A stretch of 64,000 bases of DNA from Welwitschia mirabilis (Eukaryota; Gnetophyta; Gnetopsida; Welwitschiales), in the NCBI GenBank assembly GCA_051453625.1, contig JBOZIK010000001.1:265758546-265822545 (forward strand). The letters run 5' to 3'. The notes under the pieces were generated by a model. That model had not been told where the DNA came from. It saw only the letters and a program-made list of their open reading frames with translations, and did no database searches. The position numbers were made by a program, and so were the translations under genes. Positions 47,561 to 60,899 of this stretch are shown piece after piece (position 1 is the stretch's first letter; every line of letters begins with the position of its first letter).

Positions 47561-50296
47561 AAACTGTCAAGAAAGGAAGAAGTGATTTTGATTTATTGGT
47601 TAAACTATCATTACTTTCTTCAAGATTCCTAAAATTAGGCTCTAGGAATGTGGGATGATCCTATTCATTTTGTTGATTGATTATTTTAATGATTTAAGTA
47701 GTATTCTAGTTCAGTTATTATATACTTTATTTAAGTCTTTATAAGATAAAAGATGTTTGTATCCTGAATTGTTATTCAAATTCATTGATAAGGTGCTAGG
47801 TTTTCATGAACTTATGGAGTGTAGCTTATAAGAAACTTGAAGAGAATTATTAATCTTTGAGACACATAGGATATTGGAATATGCAACCATACAATAGTGG
47901 TGAATCATCATATATACAGGTACAAGGATTATGAGAAATAAATGAAACATAAATTTCATGATTCTGGATGAAGAAGTAAGGATTATAGCTTATGTTTGAG
48001 AGGTTTTTATGGAATCTATTTACCAATATTTACAAAAATAATTAACAAATATTATTTTTATGGTTCCACAAGACATATGAAAAGGTTTAAGATGTCAAAA
48101 ATATAAGATTTACCAAAGTTAAAGATATTTTGATGCAATAACCTAACAACACTGGTTGGAGAAGATGAAGTATCAATAAGATGGCATAAATATATTTTGA
48201 TAAAAGTGATAGTATAACTCTTAAGAAGTCTAACTATTTAGGATGATAGATCAGTTCATTCAACTAGCAAAAAAAAAAAAAAATGAATGCATATTTTAAA
48301 AAAGAATAATACAAAACTAAAACTAAAATGCAATGCAACATAGTAAATGAAAATTGCAAAATAAATAATGCAAGTACTAAATCACATTTTTTAAAATTTT
48401 TACTAATGAAGTCCTTCCTTATAAATTATCTTTAAATACCTACTATGAAAGTTAACTAAGATAGATAAGGGAAGAGATGAGAGAAAAAATGGATAGAACA
48501 AATAAGTTTTTATTTCTTTTTTTAGAAGCTATAAAAGATCAGCTCTTATAAGAAAATTTAACATGCTATAAAATCTTTACAAGAAAATAATGAAAAGAAA
48601 GTAAAATAAAAATAAAATGAAAAAAAAAAAGAAAATAAGTCATTAGATTAAATTTCTTTAATCAAGTGCTAGACACATTTAACACTAATCCACTAGTGAT
48701 TAAAAAGAAAAATAAAAAGAAAAATCCATTACAAAGGAACCAATATAAAGATAAAAGTTAAAAAACAAAAATTAAATACTAAAATGATTATAGAAATTAA
48801 ATTTTATATGTGTTCCACTAAAGATACCATGTTATTATCCCAAGTAATAATGTCAAGAAACTATTCATGATGAAATCTGGTTATGATTATATCTATCATT
48901 AATGTATGATAAATAGCAATATCACCATAGGGATATAGAATTTATGTGACTAAACCTAACTTTTACCAAGAACACTAGGACTTCCAATTGTTGTATAGTA
49001 TTAATTTCATCCTTTCATAGAAATAGATAACAAAAGCTATTAGTAAAACGAGAATAATGATAATGAGTTATAAAGAGCGAAATTATATGAAACATCTAGG
49101 AATGGAATATATAATTCAAATAAGTATAATAACTTCATGATAAAAAAATAAGTACTAAAGTGAATTCATTACTGCCAACTAAAGAACAATAGCATAATCT
49201 TATTCATCATATACATGAGTTCTAATGTAGTTTGAGCTCAAGAATAATGGCATAATCTCATTTATCATAGACATGAAGAGGATATATCCAAGTCATCTAT
49301 CTTTCATAGTAAGAATAAAACAAGCATGAAAAGTATAGGCCTTTTGAAATATATCAAATAAACATTTAGTTTATGTAAGCTAGAATGAAAAGAAGAATCA
49401 TCAAAATGATTTTAAAGTAAAGCCATGCCTCATCTAATCCTAAGCATAACAAGTATAAAACAATCATAACTTAATATCAAAGTAATGCATCAAGAACATG
49501 GAACACTTAATTATTAGAAAAATAAAAGCATATAATTTCTAAAAGTACTCATGCTAAATCATGAAGCATCATACTAGTTTGATAGCTATGCCATCCTTTT
49601 TGAAGTCTTAGAAGAAACTCATTTCTAAAACTCCAATCTCTTGTATAATATGATAATGATATGATGCTCTTCAAGTGAAGAGGTGTAAGGTATTTATAGG
49701 CTACAATTAGGGTGTTTAATTAGGGTTCTAAAGGACTAATGGGATCATTGTTTAAAATGCCTAAAGTATATGGGATTATCCTTCGGTAATACAACCAAAT
49801 TAAATGGTTCTTCTTAGAAAATATTTTTCATTCATCTTCTATTTACATAAATGATTATAATGGATTACTTACATCAAGAAACTAAAAAACATAAGTATGG
49901 TACTACTTTGATTAAAGTAATTAGCACCGCTACTCCTACAATAGGTATCATCCTAATTATGCTCACCTTCATCTTCTACCATAATATTCTAGATGACGCA
50001 TTTTATCTTAAAAATTAACAATGTTAAGGTAGATTATTAGTAAAATTAAATTTCCATGACATTTAGCATAATAAATAAATAAAACCATCATGATAAATAT
50101 ATAAGCCTAATAATAAGGCCTTAATTCCTTAATGTAAATGTTAATTTGTACGTGTTATTACACCGCTACAAACATTGATGGACTCAACATAGTAATAGTT
50201 TCAACTAATTTCTTCAAATATACTTTTTTATTTGATTAATTCTTACCATTCTTACTTCTTGGTTTTGACCTTGAATTACTATTTGTAATAGAACCT
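47561..50296 (-). repeat. Probable Athila 5' LTR and leader (gag not recognisable)
   Basis: No gag or protease motif is visible to the right of RT. From about 48.25 kb there are A-rich tracts and 'aatgcaatgcaac' (near 48328) similar to 62970-63000, and a minus-strand TATA box (tataaata, 49691-49698). This suggests an LTR placed too close to RT for an intact gag, implying a deletion. The two LTR regions do not match clearly elsewhere, so family identity is uncertain. Confidence 0.35.
49691..49698 (-). promoter_or_regulatory. TATA box, minus strand
   Basis: Plus strand tatttata, i.e. tataaata on the minus strand, in 'gcctataaatacc' context. Confidence 0.45.
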
Positions 50297-50790
50297 NNNN
50301 NNNNNNNNNNNNNNNNNNNNNNNNNNNNNNNNNNNNNNNNNNNNNNNNNNNNNNNNNNNNNNNNNNNNNNNNNNNNNNNNNNNNNNNNNNNNNNNNNNNN
50401 NNNNNNNNNNNNNNNNNTTAAGATTTAATTGATAATTGTAAGTTACCTATAAGGAGTAGAAAATATTACAATATTAATTTTATGATGAATAAATATTAAA
50501 GATTGAAACTAATAATTTCATGAGATCCTACTCAATGAATATTATCATCATTGGGTAATTATTTCTTATTAATATAGTCATTTATTATCTAAATCAAACT
50601 AAATAATCAAGTTGATTTCTTTTTTTTTTTTAAAATGAATATGATTTACTACATTAGGGCTATCTTTTAAGGTATATGATCATCTAGTTAAAAATTTTGG
50701 AAAGAACTATAAAATAATACCAAATATATAATAACCTAAATTGGTTGTATGTTTGATTACCTTTAAAAATATATATAGTTATCATGCATA

Positions 50791-50819
50791 TTTATTTATT
50801 TATTTATTTATTTATTTAT
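50791..50819. repeat. (TTTA)n microsatellite
   Basis: Seven uninterrupted tttа-type units (period 4). Confidence 0.95.
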
Positions 50820-51903
50820 GTTTCTCTTAAAATCATCAATATCTCTAAGGTACACATAAAGTTATGGGTTTTATGGGTAAAAATTTAAATTATATTAAAT
50901 TATTAAAATAAATTTCTTTCACCTAAATATTTATTATTTTTATTAATAAGGAGTGAAATCATTAAAGGCATGGTTATAAATTAATCATCTTGATAAGCTT
51001 ATTTAGGAATTGTATTTATTATGAACTTAATTCACTAATTTTCTATCCTATTTATATGTGTTTTAATGTCTCTATAAATTTTGTTAAGTTATTAAATGAT
51101 TTATATTAATATAAGTAATTAATATAGATGTGATTTAAATTAACTTAGAGCTATAATATCATGATGTAAGAATCTAATTAAAACTACCTTAGTAAATACT
51201 ATGTTTTTTACTTAGATTTAGTCATTGAAAACATTTAGCAGAAACTACTACGTATAATTTATTAGTAATTTTATATATTTTATGGAAAACTAGATAATAT
51301 AATCATTTCTTATAGAATTAATTATATATGATTTTAGGTTGAAAATATAGTAATTTCATATTTTTATATCGTGTATTTTGTTTTAGATTTTATTACATAT
51401 TAAAATCTTTTATATGGTTAATGAAATGTATTCTTGTTATAATACATCTATGGATATAGGTTTAAGATAATTCATGATTACTATAATAAAAGGTTATAAA
51501 ACTTATTAATAACATGTTAACTTAATATCTAATTTTCATCTAGATGTGAATTGGTTCTACTTCAGATTATAAAGTATAATGACCATAACTTAGATCAACT
51601 CTATATGCTTAGACATCATACTAATATATTACCAAAAATGTGATGAATGTTACATGAGGTGGATTCAGGCTTATAAGTAATCCTAAATGTTTTTAAGCTT
51701 TTTAAGATAGTGCAAAATAATTCCTTGATACTATGAGCTTAAAATATTAATTTGGGTTAGGTTCATGTATGTGTACGGTAGTAGAGTAATGCTTAAATCT
51801 AATTGCACAAGGCTCTTATATAAAACTTCAATTCAACCCACATTACTAATGAAATCTAAGTATAGAGATGATAATTATTAGGACCATCTTAATTCCACTA
51901 TTA

Positions 51904-52385
51904 NNNNNNNNNNNNNNNNNNNNNNNNNNNNNNNNNNNNNNNNNNNNNNNNNNNNNNNNNNNNNNNNNNNNNNNNNNNNNNNNNNNNNNNNNNNNNNNNN
52001 NNNNNNNNNNNNNNNNNNNNNNNNNNNNNNNNNNNNNNNNNNNNNNNNNNNNNNNNNNNNNNNNNNNNNNNNNNNNNNNNNNNNNNNNNNNNNNNNNNNN
52101 NNNNNNNNNNNNNNNNNNNNNNNNNNNNNNNNNNNNNNNNNNNNNNNNNNNNNNNNNNNNNNNNNNNNNNNNNNNNNNNNNNNNNNNNNNNNNNNNNNNN
52201 NNNNNNNNNNNNNNNNNNNNNNNNNNNNNNNNNNNNNNNNNNNNNNNNNNNNNNNNNNNNNNNNNNNNNNNNNNNNNNNNNNNNNNNNNNNNNNNNNNNN
52301 NNNNNNNNNNNNNNNNNNNNNNNNNNNNNNNNNNNNNNNNNNNNNNNNNNNNNNNNNNNNNNNNNNNNNNNNNNNNNNNNNNNNN
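51904..52385. other. Assembly gap, 482 N
   Basis: Flanked on both sides by 'cactatta', a sign of overlapping sequence not merged. Confidence 0.99.
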
Positions 52386-53219
52386 CACTATTACTATTTG
52401 AATACCCATACAAATTCATGAATATAATGCTATCTAATATAAACATTACATAGTCATTTATCTAAAAAATAATTATAAACTTTTTGGGGTTTTTTTAAGA
52501 AGAATCATATATTTAAAAAAAATTATATGTCACTTCATTGGACATATTAGAAAATATTTACATTTGAAACTAGAGTAATGAAAATAAAGTTAGTAAAAAT
52601 AGATTTCTTATTTTAAATTTATGATGATAGTGCTCTTAACATAAATCTCAATAGTACCTTAAAGTTAGATTTTTGGGGAAGACCTATGCATGAAACTATG
52701 CCAAATTTAGACCCTAGTTCAATTAAATTTTATCATGATAATATGATTAATGAGAAGAAATGAGAGAAACATTAATTAAATGGGGTAGTATGACATAATT
52801 ATTACCTAAAATGCATGTAATTATAGAATAAATAAAAGGGATCATAATCTAAAAAAATTTACATAATTAAATTACCAAAGTGAAAACCCTCATGGATATC
52901 TAAGTTTATGTGATAAAATACTAGTAATTATATACATGAAAAGAATTAGTAATATTATAAAAATATAATATAAATTGTTTGATCATCTAAATAGTTAAAT
53001 TTTACTTATTGCAATTACAAATTTCACTTATTATTCAAGAATAAAGTACTTAATATGAAAGATATAATTTATAATTTAGCAAGGAGCATTAAATAATAAT
53101 GATATAAAATAATATTAGTTTAATTATTGCCTATATTATATACTTAAATTATTATCATACTTAAATTAGATAATTTTCTATGATTAATGACATTAATTAT
53201 AGATCTTCTTAATGTTTAA

Positions 53220-54190
53220 AATGTATTTCTAATAAATTCCCTTTAAATAGTAAAACTTTTATTGGCCTTGAATTTTATGATCTTATTTTGTCTCATTTTC
53301 TAATAAATTTTAGAAATTCTTCTATCTTGGTTATTGTTTGGTAAGCATGGAAAAATTTTCAAAAGGCTTTATACCTAATTAGCAAATCTTTATCTAGAGA
53401 GACTTCTTTATGATAGATAAAAATTAGAATTTACATCCTATACACTCACGTAAATTCCTAAGATCATAGCATTTAGATCTAAAGCATCTAAAAGATGTTT
53501 ATCCATCAAGAAATCCTTCCTATACTTACTAGAATGAAGCAAAAGAAAATTTCCTTGTTTAAATCACTATAAGAGAAAATTTCATATTCTACAAGATTTC
53601 ATTTAGATTTTTTATAATAATGAAATGATACAAGATGTTTTTATTAATTTGAACTATCTCTTATAGAATTCGTTATAAGTGTTAAATTTAAGAAATCTTC
53701 ATCTCTTCTTACTTATCTCATTATTGGGAAGTCAATGTTCATGGAGAAGAATGAAAAAGGATTTGTTTTAAAATTTGGAAGATCTATGTTTCTTCAAAAA
53801 TTACTTGTTTTATATGGTGTCTCTATTTCAAATGAATAACATTAGATCATTTTTTGGTGCATGTGGGTATTTGAAATCTATTTTTTCAGATTTATCAAAT
53901 TGATGAATCCTTTTTGTGCATATTTTGGGACCGCCCTATAGCTATGAAGGATGGAAATGGATTAAGACTTACTTTGATGATTATTGAATTGATAAGGAAT
54001 AAGGGATTTTCAGAAGAGGAAATACAAGTATTCAAAAAAAATCATTTTCTTTGGAATGTAATAAGATGCTACCTTCTTTTCAAGCTATCGAAGATAACCA
54101 ATGTTGTTATCTTTAAAAATGAAATGATTTCATCCTTTTCTTTTTTCTCCAAACTTCATATTATCTTCTGTCTTATTTAATCTTATAGAA
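53220..54190 (+). other. Possible insertion with an 88-codon open frame, unidentified
   Basis: Less A-rich than its flanks, with TGG and GGG triplets. The open frame at 53914-54180 (MCIFWDRPIAMKDGNGLRLT...) and an earlier run FMEKNEKGFVLKFGRSMFLQ (about 53740-53800) look more protein-like than average here. I do not recognise them; they may belong to an element inserted into the LTR. Confidence 0.25.
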
Positions 54191-56350
54191 TATTATTAAA
54201 GAAAATTTACAAAATTTTATCTATGAATAAAATGAATAAACTATTTAAATTTTAACAATGCTGTTATATTCAAAATAGCCTAGTGAGGTATCTACAGCTT
54301 CTTTATTTTCAAAGGTAGTTAATAGTTAGCTTTCTTAAGAAAAAGTTTAGTAATTAATTTCTCTTAAATATAAAAATAAAATATGATGATTATGCTTAAA
54401 CTAAATTCATAAAATGATATATTAAAATTAACTTTATTAATTTTAAATTCTTATAAATATATTTTCTTAGATCATACATTAAATGTAAAAATGTCATAAA
54501 TTTTTAGAGTTATTATAATAACATATTACACTAAAAAACATAACCCATAAACTACTTTGAATTCGTAAGTGATTAAGGACTCTTTTAAAAGTTTAAGTAA
54601 TTTTGTTAAGTAGGTTTTTTTATAAATTGAATCTAGATCACTATTTTTTAATTTTTAAGTTATTTTTATGAAATAATTTTTAAAACTTTAGTGAATATAA
54701 AAATTACTATGTTAAAATATCTATAATCCTAATAGAATCCTATACTCACAAAAAGAATAATATCATTAATTTATTCCATATTTAATAAAGTATAATATTC
54801 TTAATTTATGCTTTTGTATTACAAAATTTAAACTTTATCTATATAAAGAACATAAAAATTAATAAATAAATTTATAGAAATTATAGTTAATAAAATTGAT
54901 AGTAAAAAGTAATCTAAATATTTTAACAAATATATGAATTAAATACTAATTAATAAAATATAATATCAACTAATAAAAACAATGCACAACATTCACTTAA
55001 AAGAAAGAACTTTCATTAGCCTTAGGATTTGACATGAAGGATTACCTAGATTAAGTAAAATTTAAATATTATAGAACTAATTCTAATAAAAGGATTATAA
55101 TACATTTTCAATGACAAATCAAAATATTAAATAAATTCAATGTGTAACAATGCAATATAGACGTAGGTATCTAATGCTTAAAATAAACACCCTAATTACT
55201 TGGTCAACTATTTTCATATGTAAACCTTATTAACTAATCATGTAAAGATATCCCTTCCATGTCTTCCCAATTTTTCTTTAAACCTACTGAGAGAAAGAAT
55301 TTCAATGAAATAAATACTATAATAAGAATATGTAATGGCCTAAGGAAATACTTTATTATGCAACTAATTTTTTTAAGATAAAAAGACAACATAGGAATAA
55401 AAAAATATAAATAAGCCTACTTGGAATGGTATATGAGGCTACTATGTGATTGATAGTTTATGAACATTTGATGAAACCCTATCCAAAATCTTTGGCTCCA
55501 ATTTCCAAGCTCCAATTTTCAAGCTTCACATTCAAAAGGAAAGTATGAAAAGGAAAAAAGCTAAAAAGAATAATAAGGAATTTTGATAGCATGTACTTGC
55601 ATGAAAAATGAAAGTAGTTTTATAACAGAGAAAAAGGATCTATTTCTAGTAAATGAAAGACTAAAGATTCTTCATCAATTAGTTAAAGAGCATGCACATT
55701 AGTTGTCTATAAGTTAATAAAATCACATTAAATTGGATAAGACTGATCTTATTAAACTCAATAAGATTGATCATTCATAAGTTAAGTAAGATTAGCTAAT
55801 ACATTACATTAATGGAATAAGTAACAAAAAGGTATGGTATTTATAACACACATACCTGTCTAGGGTAAATAATTTTCTAAATTTAATTAATAAGATTAAT
55901 TACACAAATCATACCTCTTGCTAGTTTTTTTCTTAATACTTTATAAGTCATCACCATATCTAAACCAATTTAAGCATGCATTAAATAATGTGTAATATGA
56001 ATTTCAATAATAAATATTTCTTTTATGTATAAAATTAAAAATTATCATGTGTTATAATGAGAGATATCTTTTACAAATCTAATGAATAAGAAAATAAATA
56101 TTCTATTAGATAAGTACTTTTACAAATATCAAAAAGGATAAAATTAATGGTTGAATAACATCTACCCTTTCAATCTAATTCATTTATCAATTAAAGTGCA
56201 TGCATTGATTCACATGCTTATTAATCTTAAAACCCATCAAATTTATTAATATAACATACCAAAAAGAAAATTTCATAGTTGAGCATAGTATACTCAATTT
56301 TTATCTATTTTTGTTATAAAATATATTTACTTTTATCAAGTATTTTTACT

Positions 56351-58100
56351 TTTTAGAATTTGATGAAATATATAAATAATAGTAAAATCAATATGTCACA
56401 TATCATTTATGTAAATATTTTAGTATGATTTCATGCCTTCTTATGACATCACAATTCACTAATTTCATCATGGAGTTATTTGATTTTAATATTTGAATAA
56501 CTTCTATTTATTAATTTCTTTTTTATGAAAATAAATATTTTTAGAAAGGAATTTTTATTATTATATTCAATTAGAAATTATCAAAATTATAAAAATTACT
56601 AAAAAGTAAGGTTAATTACTTAAATATTATACAAGTATCTATAATTCAAATTAAGCATCATGTATAATTTAATAAAAATATAAAGACATGATTAGATATA
56701 AAATTATGGGAAAGAGGAATGAAATGGTAAAAGATCTCATACAAGATTCATAAGAGAAAAAGGTACCAAAGAGATGATTCAAAATGGTAAACAAAACATT
56801 CTCACAATTTAGTTATAAATAATTGTCACTTTAGATTATAAAGATCTTGGAAGCATGCATGAACATTCATACCTTTAAACTTTCTAACTAGAGATCTATA
56901 TTTTTATGTGCTCTTATAAGAAAGAAAATTGAATACAATGAAATTATAGAATTTTTCTTTAAAAATTAATGGAATTACATCTTCATTTTAAGCATCAAGA
57001 TAAAGGTAATCTCATGATACTTTAAGAGCATGACTAAGTAAATCTTAGAAGTAATACTAGTTTTCATGTTACATATGATCTATTTTATAATTTAACATAA
57101 TGACTGATTACCAATTTCTATGGACATCAAGACCTTAAACTCCATTTAAACTATCATCTTTTAATTATTAATTATAATTTGGATATCATTGTAAATAAGT
57201 TTAATTAAATCTTAGGTCCACATAAAAAGAAAGGTATGGCTTTCTTTATAACTAGAATTCATAGCTTTTAATCATTTTTAGCAATATTATAACTTCAAAT
57301 ATCTACCTTCATATAGATAACACTATACTTGAAGTAATTTATCCAAATAATCTCATTTCATTCATTCATAAGTTGACAAAAACATTATTAAAGATAATAT
57401 AAATAACTTCAAATTGAAAGCAATTCATAGGTTATTTCTTGATCATAAACCAATCCCACTACATTGGAAGCTATTAAATAGATGATTTATGGTTAAATTT
57501 AAAATTTATGGCTTGGTAATCCTCAACTCATTCATTACTACAATCATTTTAGAAGACATAAATTAAAAGTACACCATCATTATTTTGATTTAATAATCTC
57601 AAAATACTTTAAAAATAATTAATTGATTGGGAAAAAAAAATTCATAATCATTTTAATACCATAAAGGCAAGTGTAATATAAGAACTTAAATTCACAAAAA
57701 CTTAAAATTTAATATAAGAATGCTTTCATAATAAGAAAAACAACTACTTTCATAATTTAATTGCATCTATTATGAATAAAGGATATATTAGAAATATAAC
57801 TAAATTCTTATTTTAATCTATTAATGCTTGCTAACTTTAGAACTAAATAAATTAAAGTATATCTATTATTTTTTATCAGAGTAACATTGAAATTATAACA
57901 TAGTTCATTGGTTACTTCTAAAACCTTTTTCCCAAAAAAAAAAGGTATAATTAGATCCTTCCTTCATCACCACATGCATTACATATTATTATTCTATAGG
58001 AATCATTAAATGGTGCTAAAAGATGGAAGGCATCGAAATTCATGCAAAATAATAGAGCTATAGATCTAGATATTATCCTTTAGTATTCTTCTAAACCTAT
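56351..58100. other. AT-rich sequence, nothing recognised
   Basis: No coding motif, tandem repeat or terminal signature seen. Confidence 0.4.
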
Positions 58101-59450
58101 TAATCAAGTGCACTAACTTGTTATCACCAAAGTTGGTTCTCATAATCTATATCAATCATAAATAGCTATCACTTAATTTTAATTAACATAAACTATAAAA
58201 AAGATTAGAAATTAATTTAAAATAAAACTTTAATCATTATTTTATTAATCAAAATGTCCACATCCTCTTACAAAGAAAAATATCCTCAATGAAGGAGACG
58301 TATCCCAAAACCAAGAGATGTCCTTCTCTATAACTAGGATGGATCCCTTACCTAAAATACTCTAACATTATAAGAAATTTTCATGCATCAAAGATATCAA
58401 ATAAGGGATTTAAGTAGGGTAATTATAAATTTAGAATGATGATTAGGATTTTCAAAAAGTAGTAATCACCCAAAAGCCATCACATCAATGGTTTCATAGC
58501 CAATGGATTCTATTTTACATTCATTTAGACTATTGTCTACTTGGATGTCATCTAGATGATAGGATGGATAATATTTGATCTTATTTTCTAATGGGTTCTT
58601 ATCTTTCATATGCCTTATTGGTAAGATGATTAAGTACCATCCATGTAATATCATCCTAGTTATCATCGGGATAACCAAGTGGATAGTTGTTAGTTGTGAA
58701 GATATAATTTTTATTTCTTCTATTCCTACTAGTCATCCTGGGGTTCTGCTAAACAACCATGTGGTTAATGGTCTTTTAAAGTTTTTTCCATTTGTTTTCA
58801 TTATATCTAGCTTTTTCTTAGCATATGAATTTTTTTCCTAATAGAACTAGTCTTTCCTCATGTTTTACAAGTACGTTGATTAAGATTAAATATTCTCCTA
58901 AACTTGATTATGGTTTCTAAGTTAAGTGATACATTCTTATATCTTCCAAAGGCATTGAATTTGATGATATACTATGTCAACATCCTAGATAATCTTAAAA
59001 ATGGGATTTGATTTTATAAATAACTATCATCTTTTAAGTTTTATCTAGATGATAGGGTGAACAAATACAAGTAAAGACATGATTTCTCTATTTATTGATC
59101 TTGATAGTTGTCTTCTAAGTATCATCTGAATGACTATGTGGATAACACTCTTTTCTTTATTTTTTAGCACAACTGATCATTAATCGTCATTCTAAATTGC
59201 ATTTATGATGCTTGGGATAAGTTACACAATTTGAAATATATTAAAAAAGGGTTCATAATCTTCAAATTTGACGTTTTGTATGACCATCTTAATTAAGCTT
59301 CAAATTCTTTCCCCATTTACTTGAAAAACTATTATATATACCTAAAACATACTCTAAACATGATGTTAAATATCACCAATTTGACTCATAACATAGATCC
59401 TCACTAATATTTTTTCAATCTCTTAAAAAAAGAAAAAGTAGAAAATAATA
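58100..59450 (-). repeat. Athila-like LTR, left copy (3' LTR)
   Basis: Matches the right block: 58270-58350 ('cctcaatgaa..', 'accaagag', 'aactaggatggatc') with 63210-63280 ('cctcaatgaa..', 'accaagg', 'agtaggatggatc'). It also contains degenerate copies of the 26-bp dyad motif near 58547, 58650-58675, 58732-58757, 59041 and 59120. Open frames 58466-58678 and 58575-58841 overlap these repeats on opposite strands and are not genes. Confidence 0.6.
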
Positions 59451-60899
59451 GAAGTAAGCTAACTTAAAAAAGGATGAATCATAACACTCTAGCATAAAAC
59501 ATCTTACATTATAAAACATAGCGTTCATATTAAAATGATATTTGAATTAAACATCATGAGAAAGATATGCATTAAATTCAGAATTATTATTTTAGTTTTA
59601 TCAAAAACATATTTTCAAATTTATTTTAGTAAATCTAATCTCTTAAGGATTCCAAATATTCCACCCCCATGAAGCAGATAAATTCACCCCAAATTTTAAG
59701 TAAGTTGACATGTATTGATTAAAAGGAATAAGCTAGAAAGTTTTAAGGGATATAAAATAAGAAGTAAAAATAAATCATAAAAATATGACCAAAAAAAATA
59801 AAAAAAGTAATGTGAGCACACTTAATGAGGTAAAAAGTAAGATGGAGATGAAACTAATGGTAAAAGATGAAAGAAGGAATATGGTTAGAAGAAGGCCAAA
59901 GAACTAGAAATTATGACAAGCTAAAAATCTATACATCTCATTGAGATAAGAATAAAATGTGAAGATGGATTTAATACATCTAAGTAAACATTCAAGAATA
60001 TGAAAAATACAAATGAATATAAAGGTATATGAAGAATATTAACTATGTTATTCTATTTACTAATCTAATGAGACTCAATGATGTTTATCTTTAAACTAAC
60101 TTGATAATAAAGATGCATGATTAAATGCTAAACTACATTAAGATTTGTGTGATAGAGAAAATGATTTAATAAGTATTAAATGATTCTTTTTTATAGTATT
60201 AATGTAATGCCATGACTAAAATTAACCTATGCATTTGCTAATGAAACAATAAAACTTTGCTAATATATCATTCAATGATCAATATGTTCTATTATGTTCA
60301 TGGAGTTATGGCTCTAGTGTTAAGTGACTAAGGTTAATAATGTATTAGGAGGAAAAAACATCATTCATCATGATGAAGGGAATGCAACCATTACCAAAAA
60401 AGTAGGAACCTACAAGTTGAAACTAGATCATAGACAACTAATTCTTTGTTGGAATTCCCATAGCTACCATGTCATATTACCAAAGGTTCTTTTTAGGAAA
60501 AATTATTGTGGTACGCTTATGGTAGGATATCATGGGATTTATTTAAATATTTCTTTTTTAAATTTTTTAAAAGAATAGACTATTAAGAATAACTTAGCTA
60601 AGTACATAGTTGTGAATTGGTATCTAATTTAAAATAACTAGTATTTAAGTAGAAATTATCATAGACATTAAAACTCATAGATACTTGAATGTCTTAGATA
60701 AACTAAATTCTAATCCTGATCAATTTAAACACCTAAAGTAAATAATTACATTCATGAAAATGTATATGAAATTTAAGACAAAATAAAGTTAGTAAATGAT
60801 CAAATAGTAATGTACCTCAATCAAAGAATCCATCTAAGAAACTATTTAGATAATGGTAAAGTGAAGATATCCCTCTTAGGTAAGAGAATCATCTAAGTT
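59451..60899 (-). other. Region between Athila integrase and 3' LTR
   Basis: Athila elements often have an extra ORF here. On the minus strand I find no recognisable protein. An 84-codon frame on the plus strand (60324-60578, MTKVNNVLGGKNIIHHDEGN...) is unusually long for this background but antisense to the element. Confidence 0.35.

Larger units (their letters stand above)
50418..56350 (-). repeat. Second copy of the long Del/Tekay-like LTR, with insertion
   Basis: Blocks collinear with 4819-8040 (51540-51880 with 5220-5600; 55000-55960 with 6950-7760). Between the shared blocks this copy is about 1.9 kb longer, including a 482-base gap, which suggests nested DNA near 53.2-54.2 kb. A (TTTA)n microsatellite lies at 50791-50819. 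No adjacent gag or primer-binding site was found, so it may be a solo or truncated LTR. Edges approximate. Confidence 0.5.

Noticed and set aside
51846-52446. Open frames of about 180 codons
   Set aside because: They span the 482-base gap.
58466-58841. Two overlapping frames of 70 and 88 codons on opposite strands
   Set aside because: They lie within the Athila-like LTR and cover the dyad repeats; no protein similarity recognised.
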